64,000 nucleotides of DNA, taken from assembly GCF_006539165.1 (NCBI RefSeq), contig NZ_BJMM01000003.1:62001-126000 (forward strand). The letters are read 5' to 3'. Positions 8,445-16,661 of the stretch are shown here, one piece after another. Within the stretch, counting starts at the first letter, position 1. Each line of letters starts with the position of its first letter. Source of the stretch: Streptomyces cacaoi (GTDB taxonomy: Bacteria; Actinomycetota; Actinomycetes; Streptomycetales; Streptomycetaceae). Made by a program: the position numbers and the translations under genes. Below the pieces are notes generated by a model. The model saw nothing but the letters and a program-made list of their open reading frames with translations. It was not told the DNA's origin and made no database searches.

Positions 8445-9122
8445 GTGAAGGAAGTGCTGCCGAGGTCCTGGCAGGAGGTTCTCGGTGAGGAGACCGAGAA
8501 GCCCTACTTCAAGGAGCTGGCGGAGTTCGTGGAGGAGGAGCGGCGGCACCACCCGGTGTACCCGCCCCGCGAGGAGGTGTTCGCCGCGCTGGACGCCACC
8601 CCGTACGAGGAGGTCAAGGTACTGATCCTCGGCCAGGATCCGTACCACGGGCCGGGTCAGGGGCACGGCCTGTGCTTCTCCGTGCGCCCCGGGGTGAAGA
8701 CGCCGCCGTCCCTACGCAACATCTACAAGGAGATGCACGAGGAGCTGGGCCACCCCGTCCCCGACAACGGCTATCTGATGCCGTGGGCCGAGCAGGGCGT
8801 ACTGCTGCTGAACGCGGTGCTGACGGTACGCGGTGGCGAGGCCAACTCCCACAAGGGCAAGGGCTGGGAGAAGTTCACCGACGCCGTGATCCGCGCCGTC
8901 GCCGCACGCCCCGACCCGGCCGTGTTCGTGCTGTGGGGCAACTACGCGAAGAAGAAGCTGCCCCTCATCGACACGGAGCGGCACGCGGTCGTGCAGGGGG
9001 CGCACCCCTCTCCGCTCTCGGCGCGCAGATTCTTCGGCTCCCGGCCCTTCACACAGATCGACGAGGCCATCGCGGCCCAGGGGCACACCCCCGTCGACTG
9101 GCGCATCCCCGACCTGGGCTGA
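8445..9122 (+). CDS. ung: Uracil-DNA glycosylase, family 1
   Basis: 225 residues from GTG 8445 with an AAGGGGGA ribosome binding site. It removes uracil from DNA, starting base excision repair. The water-activating motif GQDPYHG is at 63-69 (catalytic D65), followed by GLCFSV. The leucine-loop motif HPSPLSARRFFG begins at H187. Length matches the family (about 225). It stands alone between the SDR pair and a hypothetical gene. Confidence 0.96.
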   Translation: MKEVLPRSWQEVLGEETEKPYFKELAEFVEEERRHHPVYPPREEVFAALDATPYEEVKVLILGQDPYHGPGQGHGLCFSVRPGVKTPPSLRNIYKEMHEELGHPVPDNGYLMPWAEQGVLLLNAVLTVRGGEANSHKGKGWEKFTDAVIRAVAARPDPAVFVLWGNYAKKKLPLIDTERHAVVQGAHPSPLSARRFFGSRPFTQIDEAIAAQGHTPVDWRIPDLG

Positions 9123-9152
9123 CCTGCGCGGCGGGCGCCCCTCGCACGCGGC

Positions 9153-9180
9153 CCGCCCGCCTGCCGGGCGACGCGGGCGG
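9153..9180 (+). terminator. Possible hairpin after ung
   Basis: CCGCCCGC and GCGGGCGG form an 8-bp stem with a 12-nt loop about 30 nt after the ung stop. G+C-rich chance pairing cannot be ruled out. Confidence 0.35.
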
Positions 9181-9304
9181 CGGCGGTTAGCGTCGGCCGT
9201 ACGGCGTCCGCGTGCGTGGTGTGCCCGCACGGCACGCACCGGGCGGCGGGGCCGGGCCCGCGCGGGCCCGGCGCGACCCAGGGCAGACGGACGGGAGGAG
9301 CCCC

Positions 9305-9817
9305 GTGACCAGGTCCCAGCAGGAACCCGCCCACGGCGCGGACGACGCGACGATGATGCGGATCGGGCAGGCGATCATGCTGCACCGGGCCGGCGACCGG
9401 GAGGAGGCACGCAACCGCCTCACGGCGCTCTGGGCGGAGGCCGAGGACAGCGGCCATCTCTTCCACCGCTGCACGATCGCCCACTATCTCGCCGACACCC
9501 AGGACGACCCGGCCGAGGAACTGCGCTGGGATCTGCGCGCCCTCTCGGCCGCCGAGGCGCTCACCGGGGAGCGCGCCCGCTGGCCCGAACACCGCCGCGC
9601 GGTGCGCTCGCTCTATCCCGCGCTGCACCTCAGCCTCGCCTCCGACCACGCCCGGCTGGGAGACGAGGCCGCGGCCCGGCGAGAGCTGGGACGGGCACGC
9701 GGCAGCCTCGCGGCGCTGGCCGACGACCCGCACGGCGAGCGCCTCAGGGAGGAGATCGAACGCCTCGCACGCCGGTTGACCGAGGGGCCGGGTCCCGGCG
9801 GATACGCGAGGGACTGA
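9305..9817 (+). CDS. Conserved hypothetical, TPR-like all-helical protein
   Basis: 170 residues from GTG 9305; GGGAGGAG directly upstream fixes this start. The protein is nearly all helix: IGQAIMLHRAGDREEARNRL, then LFHRCTIAHYLADTQ, then LHLSLASDHARLGDEAAARRE, each like a tetratricopeptide-type helix pair. There is no signal peptide or membrane segment. A TAGCGT hexamer at 9187-9192 may be its -10. I cannot assign a function; a scaffold or bookkeeping role by helical repeats is a guess. Confidence 0.75.
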   Translation: MTRSQQEPAHGADDATMMRIGQAIMLHRAGDREEARNRLTALWAEAEDSGHLFHRCTIAHYLADTQDDPAEELRWDLRALSAAEALTGERARWPEHRRAVRSLYPALHLSLASDHARLGDEAAARRELGRARGSLAALADDPHGERLREEIERLARRLTEGPGPGGYARD

Positions 9818-9973
9818 ACCCCGGCCGGGGCCCGGGCGTGCCGCTGCCTCCCTCCGGCACGGGGTGGGCGCACGCCCCGCGGTGCCGTGCTGCCGTGTGC
9901 GGACTGCTGCACGGGTGCGGCCCGGGTCCGAGGGGCGGGGTGATGCGCCGGTCCGCTCGCGGGCAGCTGCTCC

Positions 9974-10579
9974 CTAACCTCCGTATGCGCTGCGGCAGAT
10001 GCGGGCCTGGGCGCTGTCCGTCGCCCACCGGCCGTAGGTCTCGCCCAGTTCGCAGACGCCGGTGCCGCGCGGGGCCGGTGATCGCGCCGGTGGCCGTGCC
10101 GGCTGTGCCGGCCGTGCCTCCTGTGGCGGTGTTGCCCTGTGCGGCTGCCGTGACGCCGGGCCGGGGGCCGTTCCCGGCGTCCGGTGGTGGTCCGGTGCGC
10201 GGTGTGCCGCCGCCGGGTGGCCGGGCGCCGCTTCCGGCTGCCGCGGGGGCCGTGCGCCCGGCGCTTCCTCGGGTGTGCGCGCGCCCGGGGGCGGGGCGCT
10301 CCGCGAGCCCTGTGTGCCGGGTCGGGCCGTCCGCTCGTCGTCCGCCGCACGGGAGAGCGCCTCGCGTACCGGTGCCTCGACGAGCTGCGCCGTCGCCCTG
10401 TCCTCTCCGGCTCCGGCTCCGGGCGCTGCGCTGCCCGGTGCGTCGCCGGTGTAGGGGGAGCGGCCGGGCGAGGGGTGGACGCCTGCCGCTTCCGGCCGTG
10501 TGTCCGGCGCCGCGACGCATCCGGTCGCCGCGCACAGCACGAGGCCGACGACGGCCATGACTTTTGTCGTACCTGACAT
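9974..10579 (-). CDS. Putative lipoprotein with Pro-rich stalk
   Basis: 201 residues. A short positively charged N-terminus, hydrophobic VMAVVGLVLCAAT and lipobox-like ATGC with Cys21 mark it as an exported lipoprotein, although position -3 is Ala and not Leu. Residues about 25-165 are Ala/Pro/Arg-rich and probably disordered, likely a wall-spanning stalk. The C-terminus has CELGETYGRWATD...ARICRS with two Cys that could form a disulphide; this is the only folded-looking part. Function unknown. Monocistronic. Confidence 0.7.
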   Translation of the reverse strand: MSGTTKVMAVVGLVLCAATGCVAAPDTRPEAAGVHPSPGRSPYTGDAPGSAAPGAGAGEDRATAQLVEAPVREALSRAADDERTARPGTQGSRSAPPPGARTPEEAPGARPPRQPEAAPGHPAAAHRAPDHHRTPGTAPGPASRQPHRATPPQEARPAQPARPPARSPAPRGTGVCELGETYGRWATDSAQARICRSAYGG

Positions 10580-10752
10580 CCGGGCAACTCTTCACACCGC
10601 GGCCGGGCCGGGGAAGTCCCCCGGAGAGTGATGGGGGCGTGCGCCGACCGCGTACCGGCGCACGGGGCACACGGAGACCCGACCGGGCCGGCGGGCGGCG
10701 GCCGTCCGGAGGTCTGTCAGGAGGCGACTCGGGAGGCTCGCAGACAGGAGAT

Positions 10753-10798
10753 CCCGGCAGGAGGCCCCGGCAGGAGACCCCGGCAAGGGGCCCGGCGG
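10753..10798. repeat. 13-bp tandem repeat
   Basis: Three copies of a 13-bp unit (CCCGGCAGGAGGC at 10753, CCCGGCAGGAGAC at 10766, CCCGGCAAGGGGC at 10779) and a partial fourth lie just after the 3' end of the GlxA-like gene. No function is evident. Confidence 0.6.
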
Positions 10799-10810
10799 GG
10801 GAGGGGGCTG

Positions 10811-11752
10811 TCAGGAGAAGGTGCGGCGGTAGGTGCGGGGGCTGACGCCGGTGGTGCGCTTGAAACGGTCCCGGAAGGCGGTCGGGGAGCCGAACCCGAC
10901 CTCGGCAGCGATGTGTTCGACGGAGCGCGTGGTGCTCTCCAGCAGATGCTGGGCCCGGCGGATGCGGGCGGTGTGCAGCCACTGGAGCGGGGTGGTGCCG
11001 GTCTGCTCCCGGAAGCGGCGGATCAGCGTCCGGGTGCTGACACCGGCGTGTGCGGCGATGTCGTCGAGGGCGAGTTCCCGGCCGAGATTGTCCCGCAGCC
11101 AGGCCAGCACGGGCTCCAGCTCGGACCCGGCCGGGGCCGGGGTGTGGTCGTGGAGGATGAACTGGGCCTGGCCGCCCTCGCGTTCGAGCGGGGTCACCGA
11201 GAGCCGGGCGGCGTCGGCGGCCACGGCGGAACCGTAGTCGCGGCGGACCATGTGCAGACACAGGTCGAGCCCGGCCGCCGCGCCCGCCGAGGTGAGGATC
11301 TGGCCGTTGTCGACGTACAGCACACCGGGGTCGACGTCGATCTCCGGGTGGGCGGCGGCGAGTTGGTCGGCGCCGATCCAGTGCGTCGTCGCGCGCAGCC
11401 CGTCGAGGAGCCCGGTGGCCGCCAGGGGGAAGGTGCCCGAGCAGATGGAGGCGATCCGGGCGCCGGCGGCCGCGGCCTTCCGTAGCGCGTCACGGACGGT
11501 GGGCGGGAGCGGGGCGGCGGCGTCGGCCGTGCCGGGGACGATGACGGTGTCCGCACCCTCGAACCCGTCCAGGCCCCAGGGTGCGCGCAGAGTGAAGGTG
11601 CCCGCGTCGATCTCGGGCTCCTCCGCGCAGACGCGTATCCGGTAGCCGGGGCGGCCGTCCGGGGGCAGCCGTGTGCGGGAGAAGACCTCGATCGGGGTGG
11701 ACAGGTCGAAGGGGATCACCTGCCGGAGCGCGAGGACGGCGACTGTGTGCAT
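10811..11752 (-). CDS. GlxA-type regulator: DJ-1/PfpI domain plus AraC HTH
   Basis: 313 residues from ATG 11752 (MHTVAVLALRQVIPFDLSTP); a longer upstream reading was rejected as it has no family similarity. The N-terminal half is an amidotransferase-like DJ-1/PfpI domain with the nucleophile-elbow Cys in ASICSGTFPLA. The C-terminal half (about 210-313) holds two AraC HTH motifs, LDDIAAHAGVSTRTLIRRF and VEHIAAEVGFGSPTAFRDRF. Members control catabolic or stress genes; the ligand is unknown. No obvious target is adjacent on the same strand. Confidence 0.9.
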   Translation of the reverse strand: MHTVAVLALRQVIPFDLSTPIEVFSRTRLPPDGRPGYRIRVCAEEPEIDAGTFTLRAPWGLDGFEGADTVIVPGTADAAAPLPPTVRDALRKAAAAGARIASICSGTFPLAATGLLDGLRATTHWIGADQLAAAHPEIDVDPGVLYVDNGQILTSAGAAAGLDLCLHMVRRDYGSAVAADAARLSVTPLEREGGQAQFILHDHTPAPAGSELEPVLAWLRDNLGRELALDDIAAHAGVSTRTLIRRFREQTGTTPLQWLHTARIRRAQHLLESTTRSVEHIAAEVGFGSPTAFRDRFKRTTGVSPRTYRRTFS

Positions 11753-11933
11753 GCCCGCAACGTACCGGCCCGCCGCGCACGGCCGCCCACCGCTCCATCT
11801 GCTGTCCCCGCCCGCCGGCCCCGCGCTGCGCCTCGCCCCGCCGTCCTCGCCCCGCCGTCCTCGTGCGGCTTCCTCGTGCGGGGCCGCGGGCGGGGCGGGA
11901 CGCCCCGACGGGGAAGGCCGGGCCCGGGCGGGG

Positions 11934-12605
11934 TCAGGCGGGGTCGTCCCCGGGGCCGGGTGCGGTCGGGGCGCGCAGCATGCCGTGCAGCATCTCCCGC
12001 AGATCGGTGCGCAGTTCGTCCTCGCTCGGCACGGTGTCGTGGAAGAGCCCGGCGGTGCAGGTGAACAGGATCCCCTCGCACCAGGACAGGAGGACGAGGG
12101 CATGGCGTGCGGGGTCGGGGGAGCCGGCGGAGCGGAGCATCCCGGCGAGCGGGCCGGCGAAGGAGTCCGTGCCGGTCCGGTCGTACGGGGCGCGCAGTTC
12201 GGGGCGGCGGGTGGCCTCCAGCGCCAGCTCGTAGCGGGCCACGAGCAGCCCGCGGTCGCCGGTGAGGTGGCGGTGCAGCGCGGAGGCGAGCAGTTCGGCC
12301 AGCTCCTCCGGGCCGGAGGGGGACGGCAGGCCGTCCGGCCCGGCGCCGTGGTGGGCCGGCAGCAGGGCCCGTCCCTCGCGCACCGCCAGCCGCTGCACCG
12401 TCGCCTCCAGGAGGGCGGCCCGGGTGCGGGCGTGGTTGGACGTCGATCCGGGCGGCAGCCCGGCCGCCTCGTCCACGGCCCGGTGGGTCAGCCCGCGCAG
12501 GCCGCGTTCGGCGAGCAGGGCGATGGCGGTGTCGGCGACCAGAGCGGCGCGGGAACCGGCGGGCGGGCCGGCCGCCGAACCGGCGGGGGTGTCGTGCGCG
12601 GGCAT
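11934..12605 (-). CDS. TetR family repressor
   Basis: 223 residues. The N-terminal HTH spans about 20-66 (ALLAERGLRGLTHRAVDEAAGLPPGSTSNH); the C-terminal part is the ligand-binding helical domain. It is divergent from an FAD monooxygenase, 121 bp apart. Two identical 14-bp palindromes lie between the two start codons. The simplest reading is that this protein represses both genes and is released by the monooxygenase substrate or a related aromatic compound. Confidence 0.9.
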   Translation of the reverse strand: MPAHDTPAGSAAGPPAGSRAALVADTAIALLAERGLRGLTHRAVDEAAGLPPGSTSNHARTRAALLEATVQRLAVREGRALLPAHHGAGPDGLPSPSGPEELAELLASALHRHLTGDRGLLVARYELALEATRRPELRAPYDRTGTDSFAGPLAGMLRSAGSPDPARHALVLLSWCEGILFTCTAGLFHDTVPSEDELRTDLREMLHGMLRAPTAPGPGDDPA

Positions 12606-12624
12606 GGCAGCAATCTACCCGTGC

Positions 12625-12638
12625 ACTACAGCTGTAGT
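12625..12638. promoter_or_regulatory. TetR operator candidate O1
   Basis: ACTACAGCTGTAGT, a perfect 14-bp palindrome 20 bp upstream of the tetR start. An identical copy begins 27 bp further on. Confidence 0.8.
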
Positions 12639-12651
12639 ACGGTGCTGGTTC

Positions 12652-12665
12652 ACTACAGCTGTAGT
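12652..12665. promoter_or_regulatory. TetR operator candidate O2
   Basis: Second exact copy of ACTACAGCTGTAGT. The 27-bp centre-to-centre distance equals about 2.6 helical turns, so two dimers would not lie on the same face. It ends 61 bp before the monooxygenase ATG, where a promoter would sit. Confidence 0.8.
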
Positions 12666-12726
12666 TCGGCAGGGGTGCGGCGCCTCTCCCGCTCCCGGGC
12701 CACCCAGCAACTCACGGAGGAACCTC

Positions 12727-13971
12727 ATGCCCCACGCCCTCGTCCTCGGCGCCGGAATCGGCGGGCTCGCCGCCGCCGTCGCGCTCGGCGACCGCGGCTG
12801 GTCCGTCACCGTCCTGGAACGGGCACCCGTGCTCGAACCGGTCGGCGCCGGGATCGGTGTCGCCCCCAACGGGCTGCGCGCCCTCGACGCACTCGGCCTG
12901 GGCGACGCCGTCCGGGCCCGGCGCTCCTGGGACGGTGCGGGCGGGCTGCGCACCCCGTCCGGCCGGTGGCTCGCCCGTACGACGCAGGACGCCGCGGCCG
13001 AACGCTTCGGCGATCCGATCGTCCTGCTCACCCGCAGCGCGCTCGTCGAACTCCTGCGCTCCCGGCTGCCGGACGGCGTCACCCTGCGCACCGGGGTCCG
13101 GGCCACCGTCACCGACCCCGGAGCGGACGACCGGCGGGCCGCCGTCGGGCTCGCCCCCGTGGACGCCCCGGTGGACGCCCCCGAGGACGGCGTCTCCGCG
13201 GACGGCGCGGAGGGCACGGCCGGGGGCGCAGGCGTGCCGGAGACGCTGGGCGCCGATCTCGTGGTCGCCGCCGACGGCATCCACTCCGCGACCCGCCGCG
13301 CCCTCTTCCCCGCACACCCGGCGCCCCGCTACGCCGGCTTCACCACCTGGCGGTTCGTCACCGAGACGCCCGCCGGACGGTTCGCGCCGCACGAGACCTG
13401 GGGCCGGGGCCGGATCTGGGGCACCCAGCCGCTGCCGGACGGCAGGGTCTACGCCTACGCCTCCGCCGTGGCGCCCGCCGGGCACCGGGCCCCCGGTGGC
13501 GAACGCGAGCTGCTCGGGCGGCTGTTCGGACGGTGGCACGCACCGCTGCCGGAGCTGATCGGCGCGCTCCCCGAAGCGTCCGTGATCCGCACCGACGTCC
13601 ACCACATGACCGACCCGCTGCCCGCCCACCACCGGGGACGCACCGTGCTGCTCGGCGACGCGGCGCACGCCATGGCGCCCAACATCGGGCAGGGCGGCAA
13701 CCAGGCGCTGGAGGACGCCGTCGTCCTCGGCCGGTTCGCGGGCCCGTCCGACGACGTGGTGGCCGCCGCGGCCGCCTACACCGCCGAACGGCTGCCGCGC
13801 ACCACCGCCGTGGTGCGCCGAGCCGCCCGCGCCGCCCGGATGACGACGCTGACCTCCGTCCCCGCCTGCCTCCTGCGCAACACGGCCCTCGCCGCCGCCG
13901 CACGCACCCCGCAGGCGGCCCTGCGGGCGATGGACGGGATCGCCGACTGGCGCCCGCCGCCGCGCACGTAA
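12727..13971 (+). CDS. FAD-dependent aromatic-type monooxygenase
   Basis: 414 residues from ATG 12727, with CACGGAGGAAC as ribosome binding site. It has the p-hydroxybenzoate hydroxylase fold: FAD ADP-binding GAGIGGLAAAVAL (residues 8-20), a DG-type motif near VVAADGIHSATR, and the flavin ribityl-binding motif LLGDAAHAMAPNIGQGGNQA. Similar enzymes (salicylate or 6-hydroxynicotinate hydroxylase-like) add oxygen to aromatic rings with NAD(P)H. Substrate unknown. Control by the divergent TetR gene is likely. Confidence 0.9.
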   Translation: MPHALVLGAGIGGLAAAVALGDRGWSVTVLERAPVLEPVGAGIGVAPNGLRALDALGLGDAVRARRSWDGAGGLRTPSGRWLARTTQDAAAERFGDPIVLLTRSALVELLRSRLPDGVTLRTGVRATVTDPGADDRRAAVGLAPVDAPVDAPEDGVSADGAEGTAGGAGVPETLGADLVVAADGIHSATRRALFPAHPAPRYAGFTTWRFVTETPAGRFAPHETWGRGRIWGTQPLPDGRVYAYASAVAPAGHRAPGGERELLGRLFGRWHAPLPELIGALPEASVIRTDVHHMTDPLPAHHRGRTVLLGDAAHAMAPNIGQGGNQALEDAVVLGRFAGPSDDVVAAAAAYTAERLPRTTAVVRRAARAARMTTLTSVPACLLRNTALAAAARTPQAALRAMDGIADWRPPPRT

Positions 13972-13988
13972 GCTGACCGGTCCGCCCC

Positions 13989-14044
13989 CGCCCACCGGCA
14001 GTACGCGGGACCGGGCGGCGCCGGCGCGCCGGAACCGGTGGGCG
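13989..14044. terminator. Long-loop inverted repeat after the monooxygenase
   Basis: CGCCCACCGG and CCGGTGGGCG are a perfect 10-bp inverted repeat 36 nt apart, 18 nt after the stop. The inner sequence is also able to pair. It may end transcription before the next gene. Confidence 0.35.
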
Positions 14045-14070
14045 CCCCGCCACGACCCAGGGAGAGCCAC

Positions 14071-14988
14071 GTGAAGATCGGCGTGATCGGACTCGGTGAC
14101 ATCGCCAAGAAGGCGTATCTGCCGGTCCTCACCACACAGCCTGGGCTGGAGCCGCACCTGTTCACCCGCACCCGGTCCACCCTCGACGCAGTCGGCGACG
14201 CCTACCGCGTCCCCGCCGGACACCGGCACGAGGACCTCGACGGCCTGCTGGCCGCCCGCCCCGACGCGGCCTTCGTGCACGCCCCGACGGCCGCACACCC
14301 CGAACTGGTCGGCCGGCTGCTGGAGGCCCAGATCCCCACCTACGTCGACAAGCCGCTCGCTTACCACCTCGCGGAGGCCGAGCGCCTCGTCACGCTCGCG
14401 GAACAGCGGGGCACCGGCCTCGCCGTCGGCTTCAACCGGCGCCACGCGCCCGGATACGCACAGTGCCTCGAACACCCGCGGGACCTCGTCGTCCTCCAGA
14501 AGCACCGGGTGGGCCTCGCCGAGGAGCCCCGCACGATGATCCTCGACGACTTCATCCACGTCGTCGACACGCTGCGCTTCCTGATCCCCGGCACGCCCGA
14601 CCAGATCGATGTGCGGTGCCGGACGCGGGACGGGCTGCTGCACCACGTCGTCCTCCAGCTCTCCGGCGACGGCTTCACCGCCCTCGGCATCATGAACCGG
14701 CTCTCCGGCTCGGCCGAGGAGATCCTGGAGGTCTCCGGTCAGGACACCAAGCGGGAGGTGCGCAACCTCTCCGAGGTGATCGACCACAAGGGGCAGCCCA
14801 CCCTGCGCCGCCGCGGCGACTGGGTGCCCGTCGCCCGCCAGCGCGGCATCGAACAGGCCGCACTCGCCTTCCTCGACGCCGTACGGGACGGCCGTGCGCT
14901 CTCCGCGCGGGACGCGCTCGCCACCCACGAGCTGTGCGAACGGATCGTCACCTGCGCACAGGAGCAGGCAGGGCCACCCGCCGCCTGA
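14071..14988 (+). CDS. Gfo/Idh/MocA family oxidoreductase
   Basis: 305 residues from GTG 14071, preceded by GGGAGAG. The N-terminal Rossmann fold starts VKIGVIGLGDIAKKAYLP. The typical EKP-like motif appears as YVDKPLAYHLAEAE, with the conserved Lys, and the C-terminal domain holds the substrate-site DDFIHVVDTLRFL (His as in the DxxxH pattern). The family oxidises or reduces sugars and cyclitols with NAD(P). Substrate unknown. Its 3' end overlaps the convergent lnt gene by 41 bp. Confidence 0.88.
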   Translation: MKIGVIGLGDIAKKAYLPVLTTQPGLEPHLFTRTRSTLDAVGDAYRVPAGHRHEDLDGLLAARPDAAFVHAPTAAHPELVGRLLEAQIPTYVDKPLAYHLAEAERLVTLAEQRGTGLAVGFNRRHAPGYAQCLEHPRDLVVLQKHRVGLAEEPRTMILDDFIHVVDTLRFLIPGTPDQIDVRCRTRDGLLHHVVLQLSGDGFTALGIMNRLSGSAEEILEVSGQDTKREVRNLSEVIDHKGQPTLRRRGDWVPVARQRGIEQAALAFLDAVRDGRALSARDALATHELCERIVTCAQEQAGPPAA

Positions 14989-16474
14989 CCCCGCGGTCGC
15001 GCAGCACCCGCACCCCCTCGAAGACGGCGAACCCCCCGAGCACCGCCAGGACCAGCCGCGGCACCCAGTCGCCGAAGCGGACGTACCAGGTGGTGCCCGA
15101 CGCCAGCGGGACCTCCGTCACCGAGACCGCGCTGCGGTCGGTGCCCAGCCGGGCACCGACCGGTTCGCCCAGCGGGCCGTGCACCGCGCTGATGCCCGTG
15201 AGCGTCGCGTGCACCACGGGGCGGCCCGCCTCGGCGGCACGCAGCGCCGCGAGCGAGGCGTGCTGCTCCGGCGCCCAGGTGTGCTGGAACGTGGAGGTCG
15301 ACGACTGCGCCACCAGCAGCCGTGCGCCCCGCGCTGTCAGCTGCCGGCTCATGTCGGGGAACGCCGTCTCGAAACAGATCAGCGGGCCGAACGGCACCCC
15401 GTCGGCCCGCATCATCACCTGCCGGGTGCCCCGGTGCCGGTCCTCGCCCGCCGCCCGGCCCACCGAGGTGGCCCAGCCCAGCAGCGAACGGGCCGGGATG
15501 TACTCGCCGAACGGCACCAGCCGCATCTTGTCGTAGCGCTGCCCGGCCAGCCCCTGCCCGTCCACCAGCACCGAACTCTTGTAGATCCCCGGCCTGTCCG
15601 AGCGCCGCGCGTCGACGTTCACCAGCAGCGGCGCCCCCGTCTCCCGGGAGAGCGCGGCCAGTCGGCGCTCCAGACGCGGATGGTGCATCAGGTCGTAGCC
15701 GACGCTGCTCTCCCCCCACACGATCAGATCGGCGCCGCCGCCCGCCAGCCGGCGGGTCAGCCGCTCGCCCTGCGCGAAGCGCCGCGCCGCGCCGTCCGTC
15801 TCGCCGATCTGCACGATGGCGACGCGCAGTTCGCCCGAGCGGTGCGGCGTCGGCGCCCACATCCACACCGCCGAGGCCAGCACCGCGGTGCCCACCAGCG
15901 TCACCACCGCGCCGACCCGGGCACGCGGCGCCGTCACCAGCGCCGTCACCGCCGTGTTCACCGCCACGACGGCGAAGCTGACCAGCCACACACCGCCCAC
16001 CGACGTCAGCCGCAGCGCCGCCGGCACCTGCCACTGGCTCGCCCCCAGCAGCCCCCACGGCCCGCCCAGGTACTCCCAGGAGCGGACCATCTCCGCCAGC
16101 AGCCACCCCGAGGGCACCAGCGCCACCGCCGCGGCGAACCGGGCACCGCCCGGCCGGCCGTGCAGCGTGCGCCGCACCAGCCAGCCCCACGGCACGTACA
16201 GCAGACCGAACAGCGCGGCCAGCGGCACCAGGAAGACATGCAGGCTGGGCAGCAGCCAGTGGTGCATCGCCAGCGTGAGCCCCACCCCGCCCAGCCACGC
16301 GGTGAACGCCGCCGCCCGTGCGGTGCGCGCCGTCCTCAGCAGCAGCATCCACGGCACCAGGGCCACATACGCCAGCCACCACAGCGAGGGCGCGGGGAAG
16401 GCGAGGGCGGGCACCGCCCCGGCCAGCAGGGTGAGCACCGTCCGGCCGGCGCGGGAAGCCAGCACCGTGCGCAT
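14948..16474 (-). CDS. lnt: Apolipoprotein N-acyltransferase
   Basis: 508 residues. N-terminal part (about 1-190) with several membrane helices, then a nitrilase-type CN-hydrolase domain facing outward and a final helix. The catalytic triad is visible: E255 in VWGESSVG, K316 in YDKMRLVPFGEY and C367 in ICFETAFPD, which match E267, K335 and C387 of the E. coli enzyme. It N-acylates the lipid-modified Cys of lipoproteins. Streptomyces usually has more than one Lnt. The last 41 bp overlap the convergent oxidoreductase gene. Confidence 0.95.
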   Translation of the reverse strand: MRTVLASRAGRTVLTLLAGAVPALAFPAPSLWWLAYVALVPWMLLLRTARTARAAAFTAWLGGVGLTLAMHHWLLPSLHVFLVPLAALFGLLYVPWGWLVRRTLHGRPGGARFAAAVALVPSGWLLAEMVRSWEYLGGPWGLLGASQWQVPAALRLTSVGGVWLVSFAVVAVNTAVTALVTAPRARVGAVVTLVGTAVLASAVWMWAPTPHRSGELRVAIVQIGETDGAARRFAQGERLTRRLAGGGADLIVWGESSVGYDLMHHPRLERRLAALSRETGAPLLVNVDARRSDRPGIYKSSVLVDGQGLAGQRYDKMRLVPFGEYIPARSLLGWATSVGRAAGEDRHRGTRQVMMRADGVPFGPLICFETAFPDMSRQLTARGARLLVAQSSTSTFQHTWAPEQHASLAALRAAEAGRPVVHATLTGISAVHGPLGEPVGARLGTDRSAVSVTEVPLASGTTWYVRFGDWVPRLVLAVLGGFAVFEGVRVLRDRGVRRRVALPAPVRR

Positions 16475-16661
16475 GCCGCGCCTCCTTCGTCACTCTGGGC
16501 CGGTCACCAGTGTGCGGGCAGGCCGACCCCGCGGGCGAGAGCGCGTACGGCGGCCGGGTGCCGCGTGTCGGCCCGCCCGCTCGCCTCAACCGGCCCGTGC
16601 GCGGGCCCGGTCGGGCACCGTGACGACGCCCGGCCGCACACGGCGCACGGGCCGGCCCGGG

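Noticed and set aside
9818..9973. G+C-rich inverted repeats after the helical protein gene
   Set aside because: Several competing weak pairings; none stood out as a terminator.
12712..14928. 738-residue minus-strand open frame opposite the monooxygenase and oxidoreductase genes
   Set aside because: Shadow of two genes with clear family motifs; no ribosome binding site.
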